From Carettochelys insculpta (Eukaryota; Chordata; Testudines; Carettochelyidae): a DNA stretch of 64,000 nt. The stretch spans positions 221,753,501-221,817,500 of the forward strand of contig NC_134137.1 of assembly GCF_033958435.1 (NCBI RefSeq), given 5' to 3'. Positions 15,484 through 28,358 of this stretch are shown piece by piece. The notes below the pieces were generated by a model, which worked only from the letters and a program-made list of their open reading frames with translations, was not told the origin of the DNA and did no database searches. The number at the start of each line of letters is the position of its first letter. The stretch's first letter is position 1. The translations under genes were made by a program, and so were the position numbers.

Positions 15484-16228
15484 TATGAAGAAATGAAGTT
15501 ATTTTATGTTCGTTAGAAGAAAGCACTTCAGCTGAAGAAAGTTCGTTTTAACATGCTTGCACTGATACACCCTGCTGCTTAAAATTAGTATGTGCTGAGT
15601 AGTGATTTGTCAGCTAAACATTACAGCACCTCTCCACCCTTTTTAAATTAATAATTTGAAAGATTTTACACAGTTGTCTCTGTACTCAAACCAATAGTGT
15701 AAAGGGATAATTTAAAAACAAATTGACAGTTGAAGTCTACACTGGTCAAGTACAATACCTTATTATACTGTGATGCACTAAGATCAAACCAAATGCTTAA
15801 GGAATCATTGTATATAATCATGTATAATTCAGCATCTATGTTTCTAGCCACAAGTATTCTACACCCTGTGTGAGTTCATCATGGAGTTGAGAAATGGACA
15901 GAGCAAGCTTTGGAATTCTGCCAGCCCTCAGCTAAGGGTAATATCAATTTCCAAAGCCTCTTTTAGAAATAACGTTAACACACAGTACTTGCAGTATTCA
16001 TGGCGGTTTGTAGAACAGTCATCACGAGATACTGAACTGAAAATCTATGATACAGGCGCTAACTTAGTGCTATGTTGTAGTCTGTTGTTCTGATCATTGG
16101 CCCTGTAGGGATGATCATTTGTCACTGCAGGGAACTTTTCAAAATGAAAGAAGGCAGATGTGTCTGTGATGCCAGAAAGCCACAGTCACCTTCACACCGA
16201 CAGCTGAAATGTCAGCTGCTACATAAAA

Positions 16229-16937
16229 GCCGTGTCTACACGTGCACGCAACTTCGAAGTAGCGGCACTAACTTCGAAATAGCGCCCGTCACGGCTACAC
16301 GCGTCGGGTGCTATTTTGAAGTTAACTTCGACGTTAGGCGGCGAGACATTGAAGTTGCTATCCTCATCAGGAGATGGGGATAGCGCCCTACTTCGACGTT
16401 CAACGTCGAAGTAGGGACCGTGTAGTCATTGCACGTCCCGCAACTTCGAAATAGCGGGGTCCGCCATGGCGGCCATCAGCTGGGGGGTTGAGAGACGCTC
16501 TCTCTCCAGCCCCTGCGGGGCTCTATGGTCACCGTGGGCAGCAGCCCTTAGCCCAGGGCTTCTGGCTGCTGCTGCGGCAGCTGGGGATCCATGCTGCAGG
16601 CACAGGGTCTGCAACCAGTTGTAGGCTCTGTGCATCTTGTGTTGTTTAGTGCAACTGTGTCTGAGAGGGGCCCTTTAAGGTAGCGGCTTGCTGTTGAGTC
16701 CGCCCTGTGACCCTGTCTGCAGCTGTGCCTGGCACCCTTATTTCGATGTGTGCTACTTTGGCATGTAGACGTTCCCTCACAGCGCCTATTTCGATGCGGT
16801 GCCGCGCAACGTCGAAGTTGAACATCGACGTTGCCAGCCCTGGAGGACGTGTAGACATTACTCATCGAAATAGCCTATTTCGATGTTGCTACATCGAAAT
16901 AAGCTATTTCAATGTTGGCTTCACGTGTAGACGTAGT
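16229..16937 (-). mobile_element. Large CpG-rich MITE, copy A
   Basis: A 709-bp copy in inverse orientation to the other six. Ends are GCCGTGTCTACACGTG and CACGTGTAGACGTAGT. The core shared with the other copies carries the start of a small frame reading MDPQL then a Gln run, the CTTTAAGG/CCTTAAAG box and the GGCCGCCATGGCGG box. Flanking 5-mers TAAAA and CAAAG agree at 3 of 5. It lies in the CLDND1-PLA2 intergenic region. Confidence 0.85.
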
Positions 16938-19746
16938 CAAAGAGAATTTAGCACCCTGTTGTCTGGTTGTTCCTTTCCCTCTGTTCCTCAAAGGTCTAGG
17001 ATGGTGATTGCTTCCTTCCCTGAAATGTCCCAACAGAACCAATATCTGTTCCAAGAGGGCAATGAATTCTGGGTAAAAGCCTGTGAATAACTAGTTTCTG
17101 GTTTGTGTCCTGCTCCTTATTTTTCAGACATTACAGTGGAGCCCGGACTTATCTAGGGGTTGTGTTCTCACAACCCCAGCTTAAGTCAGATTTTCTGTGC
17201 AATGTGACAGAGCCAGGAAACTAATGAGGTCACCAGCCCTGGTCAGTTTTCTGGCTCCAAGGAGTGGAAGGGAGCCGGGGACCAGGTGTCAGCCTGGTCC
17301 TCAGCTCCGGTTTGTGGGAGCTGGGAAACTGACCAGCACCAGTGCTGGTCAGTTTCCTGGCTCTAGACCATGGGGAGCTAGAGGCAGCTTCTCCCAGCTG
17401 GGGAAAGCCAGGGAGAAGCCACAGCAGCATGGCTGTCTTTCTTTCCAGCTTCCCCCAGCTGGGAGAAGCTGTGCCAGGCAGACAGTTGTGGTGGTGTGGC
17501 TTCGCCCAGCTGGGAGAAGCTGAGGAGAAGCCACGGCTGCCCACCAGGCTTTCTCCATCTGGAAGTTGGGGGAGCCAGGTGGGCAGACAGCTGCAGAGCA
17601 GTTCTGAGTTGTGCTGAACTAGCATGAACGCAAGTTAAGTGCAACTTGAAGTCGTGCGTTTTGGGTGTTTGTTGTAGTTCCCTCAGTGGGGGGTGATCTT
17701 CTGTTTCCTTCCCCTTGCCTGTTAGGAGCTAAGGCGCATGAACCATCATGATGACATTTGTACATTTGGGTTCAAAAGCAAAAAAGGTGGTACTGCTTTT
17801 GTGGCCTCTTTAGAAAGGCAGGGGAGTTGCTATTGCCCAGAAATCCCCCTATCAAGTTGTCTCTATGCTCTTATTAAATACGTGGTTGGTACTTCAGCTC
17901 TCTGCTTTCCTTTCATCATGTCCTTGGCAGTGCAGTTTACAGGCAAGCTAGATTTTTAGTTTCAGCCCTGTGATTGTCAAGGTTTTGGATCCTTCATCCC
18001 TTTTCAACCTAAAACTATGGGACATCTCTCTTTGGATCCAGACACTGGTTTTTATTTTGCCTGCAGTGTAACTCTGTAGTTATATGCTGAAGTCTTCTGT
18101 TTTGGCACTGATTCAGGTAGCTACCCGAAGGACAAGACCTGTAGGTGTAGTTCATGGAAGGGCAGCAAGGTTCAGGAGGGAACAGAGGGCTGCTAACTAA
18201 GTGTGTCCCCGAATGGGAACCCTGAGTAGGGCTTGAGCCTGGGTTCTGCTACTAGCCAGTGAGGGAGTGGTACCTGCGGTTGTGAATAGAAAGGTTGTCT
18301 GAGACTGCTGGCGAGAAGAGACTTTGACTCACCCCTGGCATGGGAACAAAGTAGCAACCTGGTTGGAGGCCTGAAGCACAAAGAGGAGGCTGTGGTGCCT
18401 GGAATGAGGGAGAAGAGATGCAGTGCTAGTAGGGGTATTGGCCTGGTAGAGCTAATCCCAAGATCTGCCACACAGCACTGTCCTTCACCAACTTCAGATC
18501 AGCACTTACGTGACAAAGCCTAGGTAGAGGTGAAAAAACGAGTACTCTTTAGTGTAGGGGGAGAAACTGCTTAGTTTAGATATGTGCAATACAAGAGGAG
18601 TGACATTCTGAAGACACTTCAGGGCAAAGGGCGACATTCAAATAGCTGGAAAGCAAAGGAGAGAAAGTAGTCCTGAGCTATTCAGCTGTGTCTTCAGAGA
18701 CTGATTAGAGGAACCCTTGTATGGTTTGAGAGTAAGTTAACTACAAGTTCTCTAACCCTTTACATCAGTGAAGGGCTACCCAGGTTAGCAAGTGGACTGC
18801 ATGAGTGGCCCTCCTTTATCTGAGTGGGCCTCGAGATTGTCATAACCAAGATCTCCTGGGATAAAGTATTTTATTGCTAACTAGAGTTTGAGGGCGTACC
18901 AGTTGAACTATAGAAATGCTTTGGATGCAGAGGGAGTACATAGCTCTCACAATGTGGTGTACAATGAGCACGCATGTCGCTTCACTTGCCCTTGCTTCAC
19001 ATGTGTCACTTAATAATGCTGCTAGGAAAAAAAAAACTACGCAGGCAGGAACCAGCAGAATCTGGTCACCATGGAGGTGAACAATGGTAAGCAACATGGC
19101 TTGTGGGCCAGGCCTTAGAAGTCCAATAGGCCTCATGTATCCCTTGGGCTGTAGGTTGCCCATCACTGCTTTACCTTAGATTGTAGGTATCTAACTTAGT
19201 AAATTCAGTCTTAAGGACCTTGCAGATATCAGTAGTCCCAGTGTTTTTCTGTAAGCAATTAAGAAGACGATATTTTGTAACTCTTTGGATGCAGGACTTT
19301 CCTGTCAGCACAGAGTAATTAGTAGGAACCCAGAATTGAAAGGGGCTAGCAGAGAACTGTAGGGAGCAGGGAAGTGGTTAAATGAGTAGTATTTAAAAGC
19401 AACATTTCCCGTTCAGTGAAATAAACATAATGAGGGGCATTCAGCTCTGCAGGTGAGAATTAATCATTATTCATGCAGTCATGCAGAAATTCCCCCATCA
19501 TTGTTATTGGGCAGACTGCCAAAAACACCTGAATAATATTTAGTGGATCACAGACTACTTAAAACGCTTGAGACCCATAACAAACTACCTTGGTTTTTGA
19601 TTCTTTTCTACTGTTTGTGGAATTCATATAGAAAAACCAAAATGTTTCTAAGATTCAGTAAGGAATAATGGAATGATTCCCCAGGAAATCTATGGGGATT
19701 ACCTGCTGAATGCCTACCTCTGAGCACAAATTTACACGTCTTTTTT

Positions 19747-19785
<39 letters not shown>

Positions 19786-21489
19786 ACACACGTACACATA
19801 AACCATTCTCAGAAGGGACGGTCATCTCCTAATCTACCATTGAACGTGGCAATCATGGGACCAAATTGGAAAAAATAAAGCACTGCACCTTAACTGTTAA
19901 TGTTAGATAACCATTCATACCTTTTTAATAAATTAATATCGGGATATGGAGATCTCTGGATCATCATGCACATCTTTCTGGCAAGGTTTTCCATTATTTT
20001 CTCTTGTTTTGTCCCATCAAAATGTAGCTGTCCCAGAGGCAATTACCTTGGGCTTCCTTTTCTGAATTTCATTTTATAGATTTTTCAGGACCCCTCTCCT
20101 GCACCCCAAACAGCTCATCCTTGGCCTTACCCCAGAACCTGTACCCCAGACATAGTCCTCATCCCCACTTCACCTCAACCCCCTGCCTCAGCCAGGAGCC
20201 TTCTTCCTCACCCTGAACCCTTTCTGGGCCCACCTAGAGCCCGCACCCCCCGCCCAGAAGCCATAATCCCTCCTGTACCTTATACCTTCCCCATCTTAGT
20301 AAAGGTGAGGGAGGTTGGGGTAGAGGGACTGATAGTGAGGAGGGGGCATAGAAGGGGCAGGACAGGGGTGTTTGTTTTGCACCATTGGAAAGTTGGTAAC
20401 CCTATCTGGGACCGTTACTGTTCTGATTTTACCTGCATTGTCGCTGTGTTTAAACTATAGAGCTGCTAAAGCCCCCCGTTCCCAGAGAGCGTCAGAGAGC
20501 CATTTGCTAGGGAAGGAGGACTGTGGCTGTCATGCTGGAGGGGGCTTCCTGTGCCTGTCCAGCTTCCTGTCCCCTGGCGTCCGAGCTTTACACTCTGCAT
20601 GCACTGTGGATTGCTGATTCACCACAAGTGCTGGTGGCAGCTGGTGGCCACAAAAGAATGGGCTGGATCCTGTCTCATGGCAGCAGACTGCAACAGAAGC
20701 TCTGCACCCTCTCCCAATGTGCTAGTCACGTGCTAAGAGTCTGGGCCACGTGGCTCCCTGGGACAGGGAGTGAAAGGAGTGGGGAAGCCAGGCTGCAGGT
20801 GCAGCCTAGGACAGAGGGGAGGGGAGGTGTGTCAACTACAGCCATGCCAGAGCACGTGGGGAAGAGTAAAGTGTCTTAGTTGCAGCCCTGCAGGGATCAC
20901 TGTGCTCCAAAGCAGCTCGTGGAGGGGTCTGTGTAGTACCTACAAGCCCCTACTACCAACCAGCTAGCACAGGGACAGCTGGGGCTGGGAGGATGGGGAT
21001 GTAATCCAGGGCTTGTATAGGAGAGGAATCTCTGGGTGGGAGCTGAGATGCCATGATGGAGCTGTGCGGGGAACCAGCCCAGCTTGTCTAAACCTTCCCC
21101 CAAGCAGTGGCATATTCCCTCCCAGATCTAATGCTCTCATTGCTGCAATGAGCATCAAAAATAAAATACGGCAGTCAGACCATGTAGGCCTGGTGCATGC
21201 TACAGAGCTTCCCCACATTTGAACCTAGTTGTGTACAATCAGATTAGCTGACCATGCTGAGCAGTCAGTGTATGTTAGGACCAATTATACTGAGCATTAC
21301 GTCAGTTAACCGTAATTCAGGCCAGGTCAAATTGCATTCTTCGTCTCGCCTTTGGCATGATTAAACTCCAGGTCTAAACCCTGTTAACAGATGTCCTTCT
21401 GGAAAATTTTTCTTAGTTCACACAAGTCACACAGTCCTATGCAGACGTGTGCTAGCTAACGTGGTTGGTCCCATGCGTGTTTGAACACA
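16938..21489. other. Intergenic sequence, no gene seen
   Basis: Contains an unclassified repeat from about 17134 (starting after TTA with CAGTGGAGCCCGGAC) to about 17640, whose middle holds several copies of the word CAGCTGGGAGAAGCTG. A (TG)n tract lies at 19747-19783, and C-rich dispersed-repeat-like sequence at about 20090-20280. The apparent ORFs are in these repeats and show no protein family I know. Confidence 0.4.
19747..19783 (+). repeat. (TG)n microsatellite
   Basis: Uninterrupted TG dinucleotides, followed by a short ACAC/GTAC stretch. Confidence 0.95.
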
Positions 21490-21499
21490 GTATCATTTT

Positions 21500-21720
21500 G
21501 TAGGTAAGACAGGTGATAGCTTGGTGCTTAGAGCATTGGCCTTGTAAACCCAGCGGTGGGAGTTTGATTCTTAAGGGGGCTTTTCAGGGTTCTATGGCAG
21601 GTTAGATTTGGGAGGGAGGAAAAAAAAAAAACTGTCAGGGATGTGATAGATCCTGCTTTGAATGTAGGGGACTGGTTTCAATGACCTTTCAAAGGTCCCT
21701 TCCAGTCAGATGAGATAAGC
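21500..21720 (+). mobile_element. tRNA-derived SINE with CR1-like tail (CryI-like)
   Basis: The head has a box A-like segment (TAGCTTGGTGCTTAGAGC) and a box B-like segment (GGTGGGAGTTTGATTC) at tRNA-like spacing. The tail reads ATGACCTTTCAAAGGTCCCT and TCCAGTC, like a CR1 3' end. That architecture is known for the tortoise CryI SINE family. An internal A12 run is present. Assignment is from memory, without alignment. Confidence 0.65.
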
Positions 21721-22572
21721 ATATCAACATTCACTTAGTGCAGGTAGCTATCCACAGCAGAGGAATGTGTGTGTGACTTGTAGTGAGGCCTTTCTGTATT
21801 AACTCAGTTTCAATGTGAAGCCTCCACGAGTCACCCCTTGCTCTTAGAAGCTTATCTGCACACATGGAAATATAAGGGCAATGGTAAGTTTATACTGGCC
21901 TTGCTGTAATCCTTGATTAAATCTACAATTGAATCATTAAGAAGATTTTGCATTTATTACAGAGACCTGGATGCATGAAGCTGTGGGGAGCTGGCTGGTA
22001 GGAATGTGCATAGTGGGCCACTAGGTACTCCAGAGTGCTCAGCTGGTGCTGCATATCAACCGGTTGCTGTTGAGTTCCAGAGAGGCTTCATTTCAAGAGG
22101 CCGTAGAGTTGACTTCAAACCCCCTGGAAATGGTGGTGGTCACCTCCTGGAGCTGAGCACTCCACAGTTGGGGTTTGGCCTGGTGTTGGAATCACTGTTA
22201 CTTACTTCTTTGAGATGTTTTAATGTTGGTGTGAACAAGGACTCAACAGGTGATATGGTTTGGGCTGTGTTTCCGTGATCCATCCATGTGTGGGTGACAT
22301 TTGGCTCCATTTCCCCTTCCCCTGGAAATTGAGGGGGAAAATTCTGCTTTTGAAGTATGTTTCCAGGATTTTGGCACTCGCGCCTTTTTTGCAGGCAGTC
22401 AGCTTAGTTGTATTTTTATTGGTGATTGGTGTTTTTTTTAAAATCACTATATGCACCAAAAGGCTGTGATAAGTGCACTGAAAAATTATCCAATAAATAT
22501 GTCCCAGTTTGTGTAAAGTTTTTTGGTGTCTTAAATATGATTCACATCTCCACAAATGATCAGGACATGCTG

Positions 22573-22821
22573 GCCATGTCTACACTGGCACAAATCTTCG
22601 AAATAGCCATGCTAATGGCCATTTCTGAAAATCACTAATTACTAATGAATATTCAATTCAGCACCTCATTAGCATTAGCACGCTTCTGGCCACAGTGCTT
22701 CGCGGCTACATGGGGGTCCTACTCAGCTGAAGGGAGTAAGGGGATTTCAAAATGTGCGGGGTCCTTTCGAAAAGGTCATTAGCATGGCTGTTTTGAAGAT
22801 TTGTGCCAGTGTAGACACAGT
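22573..22821. mobile_element. MITE with GCCATGTCTACAC termini, copy K
   Basis: About 45-bp inverted ends: GCCATGTCTACACTGGCACA at the left, its inverse GTGCCAGTGTAGACACAGT at the right, then shared CTTCGAAATAGCCATGCTAA/TTAGCATGGCTGTTTTGAAG. Flanks TGCTG and CACTG agree at 3 of 5. It also carries the TTCGAAA word seen in the larger family. Confidence 0.65.
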
Positions 22822-22839
22822 CACTGAGTGCAGGATCTA

Positions 22840-24245
22840 CCTGAAAATGTTGACCAAACTATGGAACACTAACATTGGGACCAGTGCTGGTTAATACATT
22901 TGTAAATGGTTTGGAAAAAGTGGCATGGTGAGGTGGTAAAATTTGCGGCAAACGCAAAATTACTCAACATAACTTAATTCCAAAGCAGACTGCAAAATGT
23001 TATGAAAGGCTCTCACAAACCTGGGCCGCAAAATGGCAGATGAAATTCAGTGTTGATAAATACCAACTAATTGAAACTGCAAAATATAATTCCACCTAGA
23101 CATAAAAGTGAGGTCTAAATTAGCTGTTACTGCTTAATAAAGAGATCATGGAGGCTTTGTATATCGTTACAGTAAACTCTCTTTCAACTGTCATTCAGGT
23201 AACTGGACTTCCCTGTTAACTGGCATTCCCACACAGCCAGCAGCTCCTCCGCTCTCCTGCCCAGAGCAGCTCCACACATGGTGCAGCCATGCTCCGAGCC
23301 ACCCAGAGCGGTTTCCTGTGCAGCGTGCTGCCTCGCCCAGAGTAGCTCCTTGCACAGTGCAGCCATGCGCTGAGCCACCCAGAGCATATTAGAACCTCCC
23401 GCATATCCAACATATTTGAATGTCCGGCAACCTCCGAGTCTTGGGGCTGCCGGGTATCAAAGAGTTTACTGTGTTTGAAAATATCAACTTACTGTGCATC
23501 AGCAGACAAAAGAATAAAAATGTTAGAAACCATTAGGAAATATAGATAATGAGAAGGTAATGATCATAATGCTGTTGCATAAATCCATGGTATGCCCACA
23601 CCTGCAATACTGCATGCAGTTCTAACTGCCCCATCCGAAAAAAAAAATAGAATTGGTAAAGGTACAGAGAAGGACAAGAAAAATGACTATGGGTGTGAAA
23701 CAGCTACTTAAGTGAGAGATGAAAAAGACCGCAACTGTTCTGATTGCAAAAGAGGCAACTAAGGGAGGATATGATAAAGGTCCATAAAATCATGAATGGT
23801 GCTAAGCAAATAAATTGGGAAGTATAATTACCTCTTCACGTAACAGCAGAAGCAGGGGTCACCCAATTAAAATTAATAGGCATTATGTTTAAAACAAACA
23901 CAAGGAAGTATTTCTTCACGCAATGCACAATCAACTGGTGGAACTCATTGCCGTTGTGGAACTCATTGTGAAGGCCAAAAGCATAACTGGGTTCTAAAAC
24001 AATTTGATAAGTTCATGGTGGGTAAGTCTATCAGTGACTATTAGCCAGGATGGGCTTGGGTGGAACCCATGCTCCTGGTATCCCTAAGCATCTGACTGCC
24101 AGAAATTGGGACTGGACAACAGAGAGATGATTCAGTAATTGCCCTGTTCTGTTCTTTCCATCTGAAGCATTAGGCAGCGGTCACAGTGGTAACACACAAT
24201 AGTGAGCTAGGTGGACTGTTGGTCTGACCCAGTGTTGCTATTCGA
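22840..24245 (+). mobile_element. CR1 LINE 3' fragment, interrupted
   Basis: Decayed CR1 ORF2 end and 3' UTR. Landmarks are the segment around AAGCAGACTGCAAAATG, the line around CCACACCTGCAATACTGCATG (23600), the stretch around CAAGGAAGTATTTCTTCACG (23910), and an ending with GGTCTGACCCAGT near 24220. A Tigger-like MITE interrupts it at 23170-23471. Confidence 0.75.
23170..23471. mobile_element. Tigger-like MITE inside a CR1
   Basis: Starts CAGTAAACTCTCTTTCAACTG after TA and ends TATCAAAGAGTTTACTG. Ends are inverted, typical of Tigger-type elements. The right TA is not preserved. It disrupts the CR1 fragment around it, so it inserted later. Confidence 0.65.
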
Positions 24246-24779
24246 TCAGGGTTGTCAATGGGGCAGGCAACAGGGTTTGTCCCCGTGCCCAGCAATTTAA
24301 AAAGCAGCAGATGGAGCCCCAATCCCTGTAAACAGGCACCGGAGACGTGTGGTATTGACTGCTATGGCTTTTTGTGGCAGTATGATTCAGTATTATGAGC
24401 ACTAAACTGCTGTTTTCATACACTCATAGGAGCTGTCACGGTGCTCTCTTGCATTACCTATTTTATGTTGAAGCTGGTAGCCTCCTGGCTTCTGTCAGTC
24501 CCATCCTAACTGAGAGCTCACAGGATCCTACCTCACAACAGTCTCATTCTGGAATGTTGAGATAAGAAGCCAGAGTGAGTAAGATCCACAGCAGGAGCCC
24601 CTAGAGACAAAAAACCCATACAGGACCCTACCCAACATGAATGTTTTGCAGAGTTCTAACTGCGGAACAGCTTCTGACAATCAGCACAGGATGCAAACAT
24701 AATGTGTAGGGAAAAGAGAAAGCAAATCCACTCCCTGTGAAACAAACTTCAGAAAGACCATCGTACACCAGGAAACCAA

Positions 24780-25420
24780 TCCAGCAAAGAAGCCCTACCA
24801 ATGTTTGCAATGTGGCAATAGCTTCTGTCAGCAATCTGGCCTAATTCAACAGCAGAGACTCCACCAGGAGTTTATCACCAGGGGTGATAAATTCTACCCC
24901 TGTCTGGAGTGTGGGAAAAGCTTCAGCGTGAGTGCCAAACTCATGGGCATCAAGGAATCCACACAGAAGAGAAACCGTACCTGTGTCCTTACGGTGGGAA
25001 AAGCTTCAGCCAGAATTCATACTTGGTTGAGCATCAGAGGGCTCACCTGGGCCAGAAATCCTGCAAGCGTCGTGACTGTGGGAACAGCTTCAGTAACAGC
25101 TTAACCCTCACTAGGCACCAGAGAAGCTACACAGGAGAGAAACCATACAAATGTCCGGAATATGGGAAGAGCTTTAGTCAGAGCTTGGACCTTATTAAAC
25201 ATCAGAGGATCCATGAGGGAGAAAAGCCTTATACCTGTTGGGAATATGGGAAATGTTTTAGTCAGAGTTCTCACATTAGGTGACACCAGACAACCCACCT
25301 GGGAAGGAAACCCTACCATAAAGAATGGGGATGGGAATGGGGGAAATTCCAGAGACATGTCAGCGCATACCAACATCAGGGAAACCTGGAAATTGCAACA
25401 AGTGCTGGGGAAAGCTCTAG
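24780..25420 (+). pseudogene. C2H2 zinc-finger protein pseudogene
   Basis: About six tandem C2H2-like units are readable with the linker [37 protein letters not shown], the [10 protein letters not shown] unit, [10 protein letters not shown] and [11 protein letters not shown] frameshift separates the second and third units near 24950, a stop follows SSHIR at 25280, and the second zinc-binding Cys is lost in three units (Cys to Gly or Tyr). No KRAB, SCAN or other upstream domain is seen. It may be a fragment of a retrocopy or of a decayed tandem ZNF gene. Traces (PCPEYGQS) continue near 25550. Confidence 0.85.
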
Positions 25421-25639
25421 GTAATTAAACACACCCTTAAAGAAAAGAAATGTTCTCTAAGGATCTAATTCAACTCTGCTGCTGATGGTCTGAACGTGAG
25501 GAATGTAAAAGTTTATAGCCACAGGACCACCTGGGGGACAGACCTACCCATGTCCTGAATATGGGCAGAGCATGGATACGTGTCACTCTGTCTGCAAGAC
25601 AGAAGGGAGACCAGCCAGTCAGCCAGGATTAAGAGAGCA

Positions 25640-27277
25640 ACTGATGACTGGCCACAGGGTGGCAATGCTAGTCTTGCAGCACGGCTACAGGGAAAGAGTG
25701 AGAAGGCGCTTCCGTAGTCTCCAGGGGGATTGTGGCATCCTTTACACCATGGTGCCTTAGGTCAGCTGCAAGTGCAGTTCTGGAACATGTGGAAGGGGAA
25801 TGTGCCTATATCAGAACCTATTCATTCTAGAGCCATCTCCATGATGAGCCTCTGCCAAATTCTAATGTCACACCAGGGGATGGAGTCACATACTCTGTAC
25901 TTCAATGAATGTTCTACTTCCTACACCTCCAGCTGGCATTTGCTTGAGAGCTCACAATTTATTAGCAGTAAATGATGCCCTTGTTTACTATAGAACAATC
26001 CTTGGGTTAAGGTACAGCACAAGATCGCCTGCCACCGTTTTCTAACTAATAACAGTCACTATGGGGAGAAGGAGACAATGGTATACTGTTATTCTGTGGA
26101 TGGCTTTGCACAGAAGGAATGCAATATTCTGGGGACATCTCCTTCGCACTGTTGACCAGGAGTCTGGAACAGCTAAAGAGGAGATTGGCCCTTCAGAGAA
26201 GCCTGCTAAGTTTCACAATGAGCCCAGCACAGGGTGATAGGATTTCAGTGAATGTTGTATGGCAGTCCGTACAGTGCAGATTGGATCAATAAAGCTCATC
26301 GTTGTTTATGTTTATTCAGACTGATGGTGTAATAATGCTATGTGCTTCAGGCAATAGATACAGTAACTAGATAAATCACCTACTCTCCCAGGGGAGCCAG
26401 GAGTAGATTCCTTCTGCTGTAAAAGCAGAGTCATCTGCCACTTCTTTTGAAAGAAATCTGCTTGAGGTGACAAGGCAGTAGGTCCTTTAGCTTCTTTGTG
26501 GACCAACCACAGGAGAGCAGCATCATACTCATTTATGCATTTACAAAGCCAGTCCATTAATTGCATTCCCAGTTAGAGAATTCCCCACTGGATAAGGTCC
26601 AGCTGAATCCAAGCTTAACAATCTTCAGATCATTATAAATCCAGGTCTTTTTCACCAACCATCTCACAGCAGAATTAAAAGGACAATGAGAAGAGAAAAG
26701 TTAAAACTACATATACGTAGAGAGTCTAAGAAACTAAAAATAAATGGGGAGACAGGATCCATCAACAACTCATCACTGTAACCCAACATCTAGACTCAGC
26801 AGTGCTGTGTACCTTTTAAACACTGACTAAATAGCCCAGTGAGCTCTCGTTTCTGATGGTCTAAAGGGATGATTCGCAAACAGACAATGTGACGACCGGG
26901 GAGCTCATGAGTGCTCAGCACTTTTGACAATCAGGTCACTTTATGGGCAACACTCAGGATCTGAACTTCAGCATTTTTTTAAATCTTGTCCTCTGTGCCC
27001 TTTATAGAGAAAAAATCAAGTCGGGGTCTGTTGCTCACTTGCAGCTGTTGTGTGTAGGTATGAAAATCTTTCAGATCCCTATTTCTTTTTGTTTGTAAGA
27101 AAATCTTGGTGCATGATTCTCCATCTAAGTAAGATCAGCTGCTGCACAGACAGTACAGTTGAGCATTTAATCTCAGCGCAGAGTTTCAGCTACTATAAGG
27201 AATATTTGCCCCAGAACCTCCATTCCACAGGCCTTCAATCAGACCACTAGCCCTGTATCTTGTTGTTAGATCTAATG
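25640..27277. other. Intergenic sequence, nothing recognised
   Basis: No exon, clear repeat boundary or RNA gene is visible. An AATAAA at about 26288 is isolated. Confidence 0.35.
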
Positions 27278-27285
27278 CATTAAGC

Positions 27286-27674
27286 CTGCAGTGCCCAATA
27301 TGCTTGCCGTTCACCTCATGTGGTGAACTGGAGACCAGGGTGTGGTGAAATGTGGCTCCTTAGAGCCACATACGTGCAGCGCCCTCTGCCAGCTCCACGC
27401 ATGTGCCCCACCACTTGGTGAGACAAGTGCATGGTGGCGGCAGCAGCAGCTGCTCCTGAGGCCTGGCTGCAGCCCAGTGCGTCTCATGCGGTTTATGCAG
27501 TTCTAGTTGTGGCTCACGTGGACCGGCAGTTCCAGCAGTTCTAGCTCTCATGAGTCACTAGCAGTTTGTGGGGAGAGGGGAGTCCTGGATCTGGGGGAGG
27601 GAGAGGGCATTTATTTTGGGGGGGGGGGTCGGAGGGGGCTGTGTTGATCCTTAAATTTCTATTGGATACCACTG
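27286..27674. mobile_element. hAT-type non-autonomous element (8-bp duplication)
   Basis: Flanked by a perfect 8-bp duplication CATTAAGC (27278-27285 and 27675-27682). Ends contain CAGTGCCCAATA and TATTGGATACCACTG, imperfectly inverted. The 8-bp size and CAGTG words fit the classical hAT superfamily, in contrast with the 5-bp elements around it. A poly-G run sits near 27620. Confidence 0.7.
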
Positions 27675-27700
27675 CATTAAGCAGTGTTGGGCTACCTCGG

Positions 27701-27950
27701 GGTATATCTTCACTACCCAGAAGATTGATCTGATCAGAGTCAATCTTCCGGGGCTTGATTTTGCATGCCTAGTGGGGACACGTGAAATCGACCGGTCAGG
27801 GATTGACAATCAATCCCTGTGCTCCTCAATATCATGAGGCATAAGAGAGGTGGAGGGGAGAGTTTCTCCTACTGACGTTCCTCTGTGAGGATGGCCAGGT
27901 AAGTCAATTTAGATAAACTGATTCTAGCTAAGGTCTAGTGTAGACCTGGC
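27701..27950. mobile_element. MITE with GGTATATCTTCAC termini, copy M
   Basis: Ends are GGTATATCTTCAC and GTGTAGACCTGGC. Flanking 5-mers CTCGG and CTCAG agree at 4 of 5. Internally it matches 53360-53653 (GTCAATCTTC, CAATATCA, GAGGATGGCCAGGTA) and a third copy near 32.7-32.9 kb. Confidence 0.7.
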
Positions 27951-28358
27951 CTCAGTGTTTGAGCAAGAGCCATATGGTGGCACACTGAAAGGGCATGTTG
28001 CTTGTAGGGGTTCCAGTTCCGTTCCTTACACTTTATTGAAGGACTACCACTGAAACCAGTAGGACCTCTAAAACCAGAGTGAACTTTTAAAATTAGCCCA
28101 CTGTGCAAGGAATATCTCACTTCCCAGTTACGCCAATTTTCCCCAACGCACCCCTCACCCCCCCAAAACAACACCTAATGTCTTGTTAAAAAATCTCACT
28201 GAAAAATATAGTTTTGAATAACCCAGCTGTAAACTTCAGTGGCTTGATCCTCTTCTTTCTGCAGGAGTACAGATGCCATTGTTCCAGAATGGTACCAGGG
28301 TGCTTTGCTGGTAGGGTGAAAGGGCAGTTGTACTGGGGCCTTGAGTTAACAGATAAAG

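Noticed and set aside
27601..27640. Poly-G run as a functional quadruplex
   Set aside because: It is a single G run inside a hAT-type element, without four spaced G tracts.
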